Shown: positions 5,861 to 13,347 of the stretch, in pieces | Layout of the letters: every line of letters starts with the position of its first letter | Numbering within the stretch: the first letter of the stretch is position 1 | Assembly: GCA_025937035.1 (NCBI GenBank) | Contig: JAICSG010000009.1 | Coordinates: forward strand, 1-19,078 | Direction of reading: 5' to 3' | Source: Thermoanaerobaculia bacterium | GTDB taxonomy: Bacteria > Acidobacteriota > Thermoanaerobaculia > Multivoradales > UBA5704 | Length of the DNA stretch: 19,078 nucleotides | Made by a program: the position numbers and the translations under genes | Notes under the pieces: generated by a model | What the model saw: the letters and a program-made list of their open reading frames with translations, nothing else | What the model was told of the DNA's origin: nothing | Database searches by the model: none

Positions 5861-8800
5861 ATGGCCGATCCGGTTTGGGAGGACCTCTCCCGAATCCTCC
5901 GCAGCAGCGCGCCCTACAAGACCCTCCTTCAGGGTCTTGGGGACGTCGTGCGCCTGCCCGTGCCCGCGGCGGCGTGGGTGGGTGAGCTCCTGGCGCGCGA
6001 TCTCAAGCGGCCGGTGCTGGTGCTGGTGCCCCGCGAGGCCGACGCCCTGATGTGGATGGAGGCGGCGCGGCTGTTCGGCCGCGAGGAGGGGATCGTCTAC
6101 TTCCCCTCGCCCTCCCTGACCCCCTATCAGGAGACCGAGACCTCGCTGCTGGTGCGGGCCCAGGAGTCGGTCGCCCTCGACTGCGTGGCCTCCGGGAAGC
6201 TGACCACCGTGGTCGCCACCCCCCGCGCCCTCTTCCGGCGGCTGCCCACGCGCGAGGCCTATCTGCGGGCCGTGATCACGGTCAAGCCGGGGGAGGACCA
6301 CCCCATCGAGGAGCTGGTGGCCCACCTCACCCGCCACGGGTTCCGGCGCACCGACCTCGTCTACGAGGTGGGGGACTTCGCCGTGCGCGGCGGCATCGTC
6401 GACCTTTTCCCGCCGGGCGAGGAGACCCCGATCCGGCTCGACCTGTTCGGCGACACCGTGGAGTCGATCCGCTGGTTCGATCCCCAGTCGCAGCGCTCGG
6501 AGGACACCCTCGACTCGGTCCGCATCCTGCCGCTCTCGCTCTTTCCGGCGGGAGCGGACGAGGCGCGGCTTCTGGCCGAGCTCCTCTCCGGCGGTCAGGC
6601 GGCCGATCCGGACTGGGGGCCGGAGGCGGCGGAGCTGCTGGAGGGGCTGCGCGCGCGCGGCGGATTCCCCGGCTGGGAGAACTACCTGCCGCTGCTCGCC
6701 GACAGCACCATCCCGCTTCCCGAGGTGCTGGGTCAGCCGCTGGTCTTCGCGGTCGATCCGCCGGCCCTGGAGGGGGAGGTGGTGCATCACGCCGAGCGGC
6801 TGGAGAGCGACTTCACGGCGCGCCGGGAGCATGGCCGCCTCGCCGTTCCTCCCGAGATGATGGAGGAGCCGGCCGAGCGGGTGCGGGAGACGCTGGAGAC
6901 GGCGGCCCTGCGGTTGCGGGATCTGGTGGTGGGCGGCGGCCGGGACGGCGACGCCCAGGGGGCCGATTTCCACGGCGCCCTGACCGATCTCTTCCACGGC
7001 CAGCTCCCCCGCTTCCCCCAGGAGGTCGCCACCGCCCGGGCCCGCGGCGAGCGGTGCATCGTGGTGGTCTCGGCGGCCCATCGTCGGCGGATCGAGGAGC
7101 TGCTCGAAGGGCGCGAGCTGCAGCTCGGCCGTGGCGGGGTGGAGCTGGTGGCGGGGGATCTCGGGCGCGGCTTCCGGCTGCCGCCGGCCGGCGTGGTGGT
7201 CTACGGCGAGCAGCAGCTCCTGGCGCAGGCGAAGCTCCAGCGCCGGCCGGCGCGCTCGCGCTTCGGGCCTTTCCTCTCCAGCCTGCGCGACCTCAAGGTG
7301 GGGGACTTCGTGGTCCACGTGGACCACGGCATCGGCCAGTTCGTGGCCCTGCGCTCGGTGGGTGGAAACGGCGACGGCCTGGGCGGAGTGCCGCCGGCCG
7401 TCCGCGATCTCGCCTCGGCCGGCGCCGCCGCCGAGACCGAGGTGATGGAGATCTCCTACGCCGGCGGCAAGCGGCTGCTGCTCCCCCTCTCGCGCATCGA
7501 TCAGGTGCAGAAGTACAGCGGCATCGAGGGGGTGGCCCCCCGCCTCGACCAGTTGGGTGGCACCTCGTGGAACAAGACCAAGGCGCGGGTCAAGAAGGGG
7601 ATGCGCGACATGGCCGGGGAGCTGCTCAAGCTCTACGCCGAGCGCCAGGTCGCCCGCGCCCCGGCGATGCCGCCGGACACCGACATGCTGCACCAGTTCG
7701 AGGGCGCCTTCCCGTACGAGGAGACGCCGGACCAGTTGGAGGCGATCGCCACCATCCGCGAGGATCTCCAGCGCGAGCGGCCCATGGACCGGCTGCTCTG
7801 CGGCGACGTGGGCTATGGCAAGACCGAGGTGGCCATGCGCGCCGCCTTCAAGGCGGTGGACGGCGGCTATCAGGTGGCGGTGCTGGCGCCGACCACCATC
7901 CTGGCCGACCAGCATCTGGAGACCTTCCGCAGGCGCTTCGCCGGCTTCCCGGTGAACATCGAGATGGTGTCGCGCTTCCGCTCGCCGGCCGAGATGCGGG
8001 ATCTCAAGAAGCGGCTGAACGAGGGGAAGGTGGACATCCTCATCGGCACCCACCGGCTGCTGTCGAAGGACATCCAGCTCCCCAAGCTCGGCCTGCTGAT
8101 CGTCGACGAGGAGCAGCGTTTCGGCGTGGCCCAGAAGGAGCGCCTGAAGCAGCTCAAGAAGAACGTGCACGTGCTGGCCATGTCGGCCACCCCGGTGCCG
8201 CGCACGCTCCAGCTCTCGCTCGCCAACGTGCGCGATCTTTCCGTGATCGAAACCCCGCCGCGCGACCGCATGGCGGTGGAGACGGCGATCCTCCCCTACA
8301 GCGACAACCTGGTGCGGGAGGCGATCGAGTTCGAGCTGGAGCGCGGCGGGCAGGTCTACTACGTCTACAACCGGGTGGAGTCGATCGAGGACCGGCTGGC
8401 CAAGCTGCGCGAGATCGTCCCCGGGATCCGGGTCACCGTGGGGCACGGGCAGCTCGACGAGGAGGAGCTGTCGCGGCGGATGCACGCCTTCACCCGCGGC
8501 GACTTCGACGTCCTGCTGGCGACCACGATCATCGAGAACGGCATCGACATCCCGAACGTCAACACCATGATCGTCCACCGGGCCGACCGCTTCGGCCTGG
8601 CCCAGCTCTACCAGCTCCGCGGCCGGGTGGGGCGGAGCAACCAGCTCGCCTACTGCTACTTCACGATCGCCGAGGACCGGGTGCTCTCCGAGCAGGCGCG
8701 GAAGCGGCTGGCGGCCCTGCGCGAGTTCTCGGACCTCGGCGCCGGCTTCCGCATCGCGGCCCGGGACCTGGAGATCCGCGGCGCCGGCAACCTCCTGGGG

Positions 8801-9319
8801 GGCGAGCAGAGCGGCCACATCGGCGCGGTGGGGATCGAGACCTATCTCAAGCTGCTGGAGGAGACCGTGCGCGAGCTGCGCGGCGAGGTAGTGGAGGAGG
8901 CGCCGTCGGTGGCGCTCGACCTGCCGGTGCCGATGTCGATCCCCCCCGAGTACGTGGACGACGCCAACCTGCGCATGGAGCTCTACCGCAAGATCGCCGA
9001 GGAGCCGGAGAGGGAGATGCTGGCCGAGCTGGCCGACCGCTTCGGCCCGCCCCCCTCGACGGTCGAGACGCTGGTCGAGGTGGCCGCGCTCAAGCGGCTG
9101 GCCGAGTCGTTGCGCGTGCAGTCGATCTCCGCGAAGAGCGGCGAGCTGATCATCCGCCTGCGGCGCGATGCTCGTATTGATGTCGAGCGTCTGATCGAGA
9201 TGGTCTCGACCCTCCCCGGCGCGAGCTTCAGCCCCACCGGCGTGCTGACCCTGCCGGGAGGCGGCGGCCGGCAGATGGTAACCACGGCGCGGCAGACGCT
9301 GGAGTCGCTTTCGCAATGA
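5861..9319 (+). CDS. mfd: Transcription-repair coupling factor Mfd
   Basis: ATP-dependent DNA translocase that removes RNA polymerase stalled at lesions and recruits UvrA for nucleotide excision repair. The protein is 1152 aa, the normal length. In order: UvrB-like N-terminal module (~1-340), a linker domain, the CarD-like RNA-polymerase-interacting domain from ~478 (LKVGDFVVHVDHGIGQF), helicase domains with Walker A GDVGYGKTE (648-656), DEEQ box (749-752), ATPVPRTL, and motif VI GRVGRS (921-926), then the C-terminal TRCF domain. An extra ~26-residue Gly/Ala-rich loop follows the start of the polymerase-interacting domain. The ATG at 5861 has no strong Shine-Dalgarno but gives the standard N-terminus. 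It is first gene of an operon; its TGA overlaps the next ATG (ATGA). Confidence 0.97.
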   Translation: MADPVWEDLSRILRSSAPYKTLLQGLGDVVRLPVPAAAWVGELLARDLKRPVLVLVPREADALMWMEAARLFGREEGIVYFPSPSLTPYQETETSLLVRAQESVALDCVASGKLTTVVATPRALFRRLPTREAYLRAVITVKPGEDHPIEELVAHLTRHGFRRTDLVYEVGDFAVRGGIVDLFPPGEETPIRLDLFGDTVESIRWFDPQSQRSEDTLDSVRILPLSLFPAGADEARLLAELLSGGQAADPDWGPEAAELLEGLRARGGFPGWENYLPLLADSTIPLPEVLGQPLVFAVDPPALEGEVVHHAERLESDFTARREHGRLAVPPEMMEEPAERVRETLETAALRLRDLVVGGGRDGDAQGADFHGALTDLFHGQLPRFPQEVATARARGERCIVVVSAAHRRRIEELLEGRELQLGRGGVELVAGDLGRGFRLPPAGVVVYGEQQLLAQAKLQRRPARSRFGPFLSSLRDLKVGDFVVHVDHGIGQFVALRSVGGNGDGLGGVPPAVRDLASAGAAAETEVMEISYAGGKRLLLPLSRIDQVQKYSGIEGVAPRLDQLGGTSWNKTKARVKKGMRDMAGELLKLYAERQVARAPAMPPDTDMLHQFEGAFPYEETPDQLEAIATIREDLQRERPMDRLLCGDVGYGKTEVAMRAAFKAVDGGYQVAVLAPTTILADQHLETFRRRFAGFPVNIEMVSRFRSPAEMRDLKKRLNEGKVDILIGTHRLLSKDIQLPKLGLLIVDEEQRFGVAQKERLKQLKKNVHVLAMSATPVPRTLQLSLANVRDLSVIETPPRDRMAVETAILPYSDNLVREAIEFELERGGQVYYVYNRVESIEDRLAKLREIVPGIRVTVGHGQLDEEELSRRMHAFTRGDFDVLLATTIIENGIDIPNVNTMIVHRADRFGLAQLYQLRGRVGRSNQLAYCYFTIAEDRVLSEQARKRLAALREFSDLGAGFRIAARDLEIRGAGNLLGGEQSGHIGAVGIETYLKLLEETVRELRGEVVEEAPSVALDLPVPMSIPPEYVDDANLRMELYRKIAEEPEREMLAELADRFGPPPSTVETLVEVAALKRLAESLRVQSISAKSGELIIRLRRDARIDVERLIEMVSTLPGASFSPTGVLTLPGGGGRQMVTTARQTLESLSQ

Positions 9320-10173
9320 CTTCCCAGCGAGCCATGATCGCCCTCGGTTGTTGGGCCATCCTCCTCGCCGCCGCCTGCCAGCGCGCCGCCCCCCCTCCGC
9401 CGGACGCCGTGGCGAGCATCGGCGACTCCGAGGTGCGTTACGCCGAATTCGAGCGCTACGTCGCCCGGACTGTGGGGGACCCCGGCGGGGTCCTGGGAAG
9501 CGACGTGCTCTCGGAGCTTTTCGATCAATTTCTGGATGAGCGGCTGCTGGAGCGGCTGGCGGCCGACCGCGGGCTGCTGCGGTCCTCCGCCGAGCCGGGG
9601 CAGGGCCGCCAGGCGATCGACGCCCTGCTCGAAAAGGATCTCCGGCAGCAGCCCGGCGACGCGGAGATCGCCCGCTACTACCAGGAGCACCGGCGGGACT
9701 TCGCGCGGCCGGAGCGGGTGCGGCTGCGGCAGATCCTCACCGCGAGCCGCAAGGCGGCCGAGGAGGCGCGGAGCCAGATCGTGGCGGGGACCCCGTTCGA
9801 GGAGGTGGCCCGCCGCCTGTCGCGGGGCCCGCGGGCGGACGGCGGCGGGGTCCAGGGGGAGCTGGCGCGGAGCGATCTGCCGCCGACGTTCGCCGACCTG
9901 ATCTTTTCGCTGAAGCCGGGCGAGGTCAGCCCGGTGGTGCCGGCCGAATACGGCTTTCACCTCTTCCAGGTGATCGAGCGCGAGCCGGCCGAGGTGGTGC
10001 CGCTGGCCGCCGCGCGCGGGGAGATCCTCGGCCGGCTCCGCCAGCAGCGGGCCGACCAGCTCCTGCGCTCGCTGGTCCAGGACGCTCGAAGTCATTATGA
10101 TGTGAAGGTTTATGAGCGGAATTTACCGTTCGCCTACCAAGGTTCCTACAGCCATGCCCAGAAAGCTCGCTAG
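9316..10173 (+). CDS. Parvulin-like peptidyl-prolyl isomerase lipoprotein
   Basis: A periplasmic folding factor of the PpiC/PrsA/SurA type, 285 aa. The leader contains hydrophobic GCWAILLAAAC with Cys21 as the likely lipidated residue, followed by a Pro-rich spacer. A SurA_N-like helical region covers ~34-130, the rotamase domain ~133-222 (RLRQILTAS ... EYGFHLFQVIE), and a short C-terminal helix follows. The first conserved parvulin histidine (usually in 'asHIL') is Gln139 here, while His215 is kept, so isomerase activity may be reduced and chaperone action may dominate. The ATG overlaps the mfd stop by 4 nt; an alternative in-frame ATG at 9334 would remove the basic residue of the signal peptide. 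The end overlaps the next gene by 20 nt. Confidence 0.85.
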   Translation: MTSQRAMIALGCWAILLAAACQRAAPPPPDAVASIGDSEVRYAEFERYVARTVGDPGGVLGSDVLSELFDQFLDERLLERLAADRGLLRSSAEPGQGRQAIDALLEKDLRQQPGDAEIARYYQEHRRDFARPERVRLRQILTASRKAAEEARSQIVAGTPFEEVARRLSRGPRADGGGVQGELARSDLPPTFADLIFSLKPGEVSPVVPAEYGFHLFQVIEREPAEVVPLAAARGEILGRLRQQRADQLLRSLVQDARSHYDVKVYERNLPFAYQGSYSHAQKAR

Positions 10174-11392
10174 CCTCACCCTGATCCTCGCCTTCGCCCT
10201 CGCCCCTGCCTTGGGAGCCGAGGTGTTGAACCGCATCGTCCTGCGGGTCAACGACCAGATCGCGACGCTCTACGACTACCAGCAGCACCGCGAGGAGCTC
10301 GTGCGCGACATCCTCCACCGCGAGCAGGACAGCGGCGAGCGCCAGCGGCTGCTCGGCCAGGCCGGCGAGCTCGCCTACGCGGACCTCTTCCGCGAGCTCC
10401 TGCTCCAGTCGCGCGCCGACCAGCTCGCCGTCGAGGTCACCGAGGCCCAGGTGGACACCTCCATCGCGCAGATCAAGCAGAACAACAACATCAAGACGGA
10501 CGACGAATTCAAGGCCGCCCTGGCGCAGTCCGGCATCACCGAGGCCCAGCTCCGCGCCCAGCTCCGCAAGCAGCTCCGGGTGCAGGAGGTGCGCGGCCGG
10601 GACATCCAGGGGCGGGTCAAGGTGGACGAGGAGGACCTCCGGCGCTACTACCGGAAGAACCTCGAGCAGTTCCGCCAGCCCGAGCAGCTCCAGCTCCGCG
10701 AGATCGTGGTGCTCGACGGGGGCCTGCCGACCGCCGCCGACCGCCAGCGTCTCGCGGCCGACATCCGGGCCAAGGTCCAGGGGGGTGCCTCGCTCGCCGA
10801 CGCCGTGGCCGACACCGTGAAGACGGGGGCCACGAGCAACGCCGTCGACCTCGGCTGGGTCTCGCCCGGCGATCTCGACAAGAACCTGGAGACTGCGGTC
10901 TGGAAGCTCCCCAAGGGGGCGGTCAGCGAGCCCGTGCAGGCGCGCGGCGGTCTCCATCTGGTGCAGGTGCTCGACCGCCGCGAGTCGCGCGTGCCGCCGT
11001 TCGCCGAGGTGCAGGAGGCGATCCGGGCGAAGGAGCAGGAGCGGGTGTTTCGCCAGGAGACCGCCAAGTACATGGTGGAGCTGGAGAAGAAGTCGCTGAT
11101 CGTGGCCAATCCTCCCGCCGAGGCCGCCAACTACCGCCGCCAGCTGGTCGCCGACACGGCGGACCTGAACGATCAGGGGGGCAGCCTGAACGTCCCCGCC
11201 GCGCCGCCGGCCACCGGGCCCGCGGCGGGCACGACCCCGCCGTCGAGCGCGACGACCATCGAGCCGACCGCGCCGGGCTCGCTGCCGAACCCGAAGCCGA
11301 TCGATACCACGCCGCCGCCGGTCGCGACCCCGCCGGTGACGCCGCCCCCCGCGGCCACTCCACCGCCGTCCACCCCGCCGCCGGGGATCTGA
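10154..11392 (+). CDS. SurA-like periplasmic chaperone/foldase with proline-rich tail
   Basis: A periplasmic chaperone for outer-membrane proteins, by family. It is 412 aa. The signal peptide is MPRK plus a hydrophobic core ending ALGA (cleavage after ~22). The SurA N-terminal helical domain spans ~25-170 and one PPIC rotamase domain ~176-275. Its first conserved histidine is Glu183 (LREIVV); His268 in GLHLVQV remains. From ~345 a Pro/Thr/Ala-rich tail reaches the C-terminus, unusual for SurA. The start at 10154 was chosen because it begins a canonical signal peptide; an upstream ATG at 10112 adds 14 residues before it. Third gene of the mfd operon, followed by a strong terminator. Confidence 0.87.
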   Translation: MPRKLASLTLILAFALAPALGAEVLNRIVLRVNDQIATLYDYQQHREELVRDILHREQDSGERQRLLGQAGELAYADLFRELLLQSRADQLAVEVTEAQVDTSIAQIKQNNNIKTDDEFKAALAQSGITEAQLRAQLRKQLRVQEVRGRDIQGRVKVDEEDLRRYYRKNLEQFRQPEQLQLREIVVLDGGLPTAADRQRLAADIRAKVQGGASLADAVADTVKTGATSNAVDLGWVSPGDLDKNLETAVWKLPKGAVSEPVQARGGLHLVQVLDRRESRVPPFAEVQEAIRAKEQERVFRQETAKYMVELEKKSLIVANPPAEAANYRRQLVADTADLNDQGGSLNVPAAPPATGPAAGTTPPSSATTIEPTAPGSLPNPKPIDTTPPPVATPPVTPPPAATPPPSTPPPGI

Positions 11393-11413
11393 GACCCGCT
11401 CGAACCCCCTTTG

Positions 11414-11449
11414 AAACGCCCGCGAGCCGCCTCGCGGGCGTTTTCGTTT
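11414..11449 (+). terminator. Strong intrinsic terminator of the mfd operon
   Basis: AAACGCCCGCGAG (11414-11426) and CTCGCGGGCGTTT (11431-11443) form a perfect 13-bp stem with a 4-nt loop CCGC, running into TTTTCGTTT. It lies 22 nt past the SurA-like stop codon and separates the mfd operon from the dcw cluster. The flanking A-run also gives it some activity potential on the opposite strand, where no gene needs it. Confidence 0.95.
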
Positions 11450-11513
11450 CCCTCGTCCGGTCTCTTCTTTCGCTCCATTTACGCAATGTTTTTCCGCCTG
11501 CCGCGCGTCTCAG

Positions 11514-11550
11514 TGGGTGCTAGTGGAAAAAAATGGACAAAAGTGGAGTG
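11514..11550 (+). promoter_or_regulatory. MraZ operator: four TGG repeats at 10-bp spacing
   Basis: TGG begins at 11514, 11524, 11534 and 11544, an exact 10-bp period; three of the four are AGTGG and one AATGG. MraZ is known to bind direct repeats of TGGGN spaced by 5 nt (10-bp period) upstream of its own operon and repress it. The third repeat coincides with the candidate -35 element, so binding would block RNA polymerase. The match in position and period makes an autoregulatory operator very likely. Confidence 0.85.
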
Positions 11551-11562
11551 AGCTGCTACGCT
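11534..11562 (+). promoter_or_regulatory. Candidate housekeeping promoter of the dcw cluster
   Basis: TGGACA (11534-11539, five of six to TTGACA) and TACGCT (11557-11562, keeping the key T, A and final T) are separated by 17 bp. The start would fall near 11569, giving a leader of ~30 nt before mraZ. The -35 overlaps the third MraZ repeat. The -10 is weak, so this is a fair but not certain call. Confidence 0.55.
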
Positions 11563-11600
11563 TTCACCTCAGTCAGGCAGTACGTTTGTGAGGGCGGGCC

Positions 11601-12041
11601 ATGTTCCGCGGAAGCGCTCCAACCAAGATTGACGACAAAGGTCGCTTGAAGATCCCGACCGACTTCCGTCGGTTGCTGGAGGAGCGCTACGGCCTCGATC
11701 TGTTCGTGACGTCGGTTCAGGGGGATTCGGCGCTGCTCTATCCGCTGCCGGTCTGGGAAGAGATCGAGGCGCGGCTGGCGCAGATGCCGTCCACGGACCG
11801 GGCCAAGATGCGCTACCTCGAGCGGGTGAGCTACTACGGGCAGCAGGTGCGGCTGGACGTGCAGGGCCGCATCCTGATCCCCCAGATCCTGCGGGAGAGC
11901 GCCAGCATCAACGGCGACGTGGTGGTGAGCGGCCAGCTCAACCACCTGGTGGTCTGGAATCACGAACGGTTCGTGGCGCGGCTTGACGAGCAGCCGTTCA
12001 CGGACGAGGACTTCCGTGCGCTCAGCGCCCAGGGGATCTGA
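11601..12041 (+). CDS. mraZ: Transcriptional regulator MraZ
   Basis: DNA-binding repressor of the division and cell wall cluster. It is 146 aa, the usual size, with two SpoVT-AbrB-type swapped-hairpin domains: the first near 7-50 (TKIDDKGRLKIPTDFR) and the second near 80-125 (VRLDVQGRILIPQILRE). The DKGR and QGRILIP signatures are the DNA-contact loops of the family. The ATG at 11601 is preceded by GAGGG about 7 nt upstream. It is the first gene of the cluster, 30 nt ahead of rsmH, and preceded by its likely own operator. Confidence 0.96.
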   Translation: MFRGSAPTKIDDKGRLKIPTDFRRLLEERYGLDLFVTSVQGDSALLYPLPVWEEIEARLAQMPSTDRAKMRYLERVSYYGQQVRLDVQGRILIPQILRESASINGDVVVSGQLNHLVVWNHERFVARLDEQPFTDEDFRALSAQGI

Positions 12042-12071
12042 GACCGCCCGGCGCGCCGCGCGGGGAAGCCC

Positions 12072-12998
12072 ATGGAAGTCCGGCACGTACCCGTCCTGCT
12101 CGCCGAGACGCTGGAGTATCTGGCGCCCGAGCGGGGCGGGGTCTTCGTCGACGGCACGGTGGGGCTGGGCGGCCACGCCGAGGCCCTCCTGCGGGCGTCT
12201 CCGGACGTCCAGCTCATTGGCATCGACCGCGACCGCGAGGCGCTGGCGCGGGCGGCCGAACGGCTCGCCGGCTTCGGCCCGCGGGCACGCCTCGTCCAGG
12301 CCAATTTCCACCAGCTCATGGCGACGTTGGCCGGCCTCGGCGTCCGCGCGATCGCGGGCTTCCTGGCCGATCTCGGCGTGTCTTCGCTGCAGCTCGAGAC
12401 GCCCGGGCGGGGCTTCAGCTTCCGCTTCGACGGGCCGCTCGACATGCGGATGGGATTGAGTGAAACGACCGCGGCGGACCTGGTCAACCAGGTCTCGGAG
12501 GGAGAGTTGGAGACGATCTTCAGGGACTACGGCGAAGAGCGGCATGCGCGGCGGATCGCGCGGGCGATCGCCCGCGCCCGGATGGAGAAGCCGATCCGGA
12601 CCACGGGAGAGCTCAAGGCCCTGGTGGACGCCGCCAAGGGCCCGCGGGCCCTCCGCGAGGAGCGGATCGATCCGGCGACGCGGGTCTTCCAGGCCTTGCG
12701 TATCGCCGTCAACCAGGAGCTCGCCGGCCTCGAGCGCTGCATCGAGGAGGCCGTGCAGCTCCTGGAGACCGGCGGCCGGCTGGTGGTGATCTCGTATCAC
12801 AGCCTGGAGGACCGGATCGTCAAGACCACCCTGCGCGACCTGGCCCAGGGCGAGGTCGACCCGGTGACCGGGCGCTCGCGGTCGGAGACCCAGCTCATCG
12901 AGGTGCTGACCCGCAAGCCGGTGCGGCCCACGGAGAGCGAGGTCGACCTCAACCCCCGTTCGCGCTCCGCCAAGCTGCGCGCGGCCCGGAGGCTCTGA
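12072..12998 (+). CDS. rsmH: 16S rRNA (cytosine-1402 N4)-methyltransferase RsmH (MraW)
   Basis: SAM-dependent methyltransferase that modifies C1402 of 16S rRNA in the ribosomal decoding centre. It is 308 aa, normal for the family. HVPVLLAETLEYL opens the protein; the SAM-binding motif I is VDGTVGLGGH (26-35), with Asp52 in GIDRD binding the ribose. ADLGVSS (99-105) and the C-terminal VVISYHSLEDRIVK and PRSRSAKLRAARR are hallmark blocks. GGGGAAG about 6 nt before the ATG is the ribosome-binding site. Its stop is 4 nt before ftsL. Confidence 0.97.
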   Translation: MEVRHVPVLLAETLEYLAPERGGVFVDGTVGLGGHAEALLRASPDVQLIGIDRDREALARAAERLAGFGPRARLVQANFHQLMATLAGLGVRAIAGFLADLGVSSLQLETPGRGFSFRFDGPLDMRMGLSETTAADLVNQVSEGELETIFRDYGEERHARRIARAIARARMEKPIRTTGELKALVDAAKGPRALREERIDPATRVFQALRIAVNQELAGLERCIEEAVQLLETGGRLVVISYHSLEDRIVKTTLRDLAQGEVDPVTGRSRSETQLIEVLTRKPVRPTESEVDLNPRSRSAKLRAARRL

Positions 12999-13002
12999 GC
13001 CG

Positions 13003-13347
13003 TTGCGGAATGCCTATGCCTTCACGCGGCCGGTGGCCAACTCCTATCTCGTGCGCGAGCGCGACCGGCGCCTGGCGCGCGAGCTGGCGCTGGTCCTGCT
13101 GGTCGTGCTCTGCCTCGGGGGCGGCCTGCTGGCCTACACCGGCATCCACCTGGAGGTGACCCGCGCCGGCTACCGCATCGAGAAGCTGGAGGGGGAGCTG
13201 GAAGTGCGCACGCGCGAGGAGCGGCGGCTGCGGCTGGAGGCGGCCTATCTCGCCAGCCCCACGCAGATCGAGAAGCGGGCCGTCGCGGAGCTCGGCATGC
13301 AGTCGCCGGCCCTGGAGCAGGTGATCTTCTGGGAGGAGCTGCCGTGA
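13003..13347 (+). CDS. ftsL: Cell division protein FtsL (TTG start)
   Basis: Bitopic division protein that joins FtsB and FtsQ and helps activate FtsWI at the septum. It is 114 aa: a basic cytoplasmic N-terminus, one membrane helix (~27-46, ELALVLLVVLCLGGGLLAYT), then a periplasmic heptad-rich coiled coil (~52-80) and a short C-terminal region with the typical 'YLASPTQIEKRAVAELGM' pattern. Sequence identity in FtsL is low, so the call rests on topology, size and position between rsmH and ftsI. The TTG at 13003 has GGAGG 10 nt upstream; the first alternative is an in-frame GTG ten codons in. Its TGA overlaps the GTG of ftsI. Confidence 0.87.
   Translation: MRNAYAFTRPVANSYLVRERDRRLARELALVLLVVLCLGGGLLAYTGIHLEVTRAGYRIEKLEGELEVRTREERRLRLEAAYLASPTQIEKRAVAELGMQSPALEQVIFWEELP

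Noticed and set aside
5797..5862. Longer N-terminus for the MntA-like gene
   Set aside because: It would overlap the mfd start and adds an Arg-rich leader not typical of the family; the ATG at 5796 begins at the usual place.
6052..9180. 1042-codon plus-strand frame inside mfd
   Set aside because: Alternate frame of mfd with extreme Arg/Gly/Ala bias and no recognisable domain.
5495..9316. Long open frame (1273 codons) antisense to mfd
   Set aside because: It is the mirror of a high-GC coding sequence: His/Arg/Gly/Leu-rich, no domain, no ribosome-binding site, while mfd on the other strand is unmistakable.
10112..10153. Upstream ATG for the SurA-like gene
   Set aside because: A closely spaced GAAGG exists, but the extra 14 residues would precede a perfect signal peptide starting at 10154.
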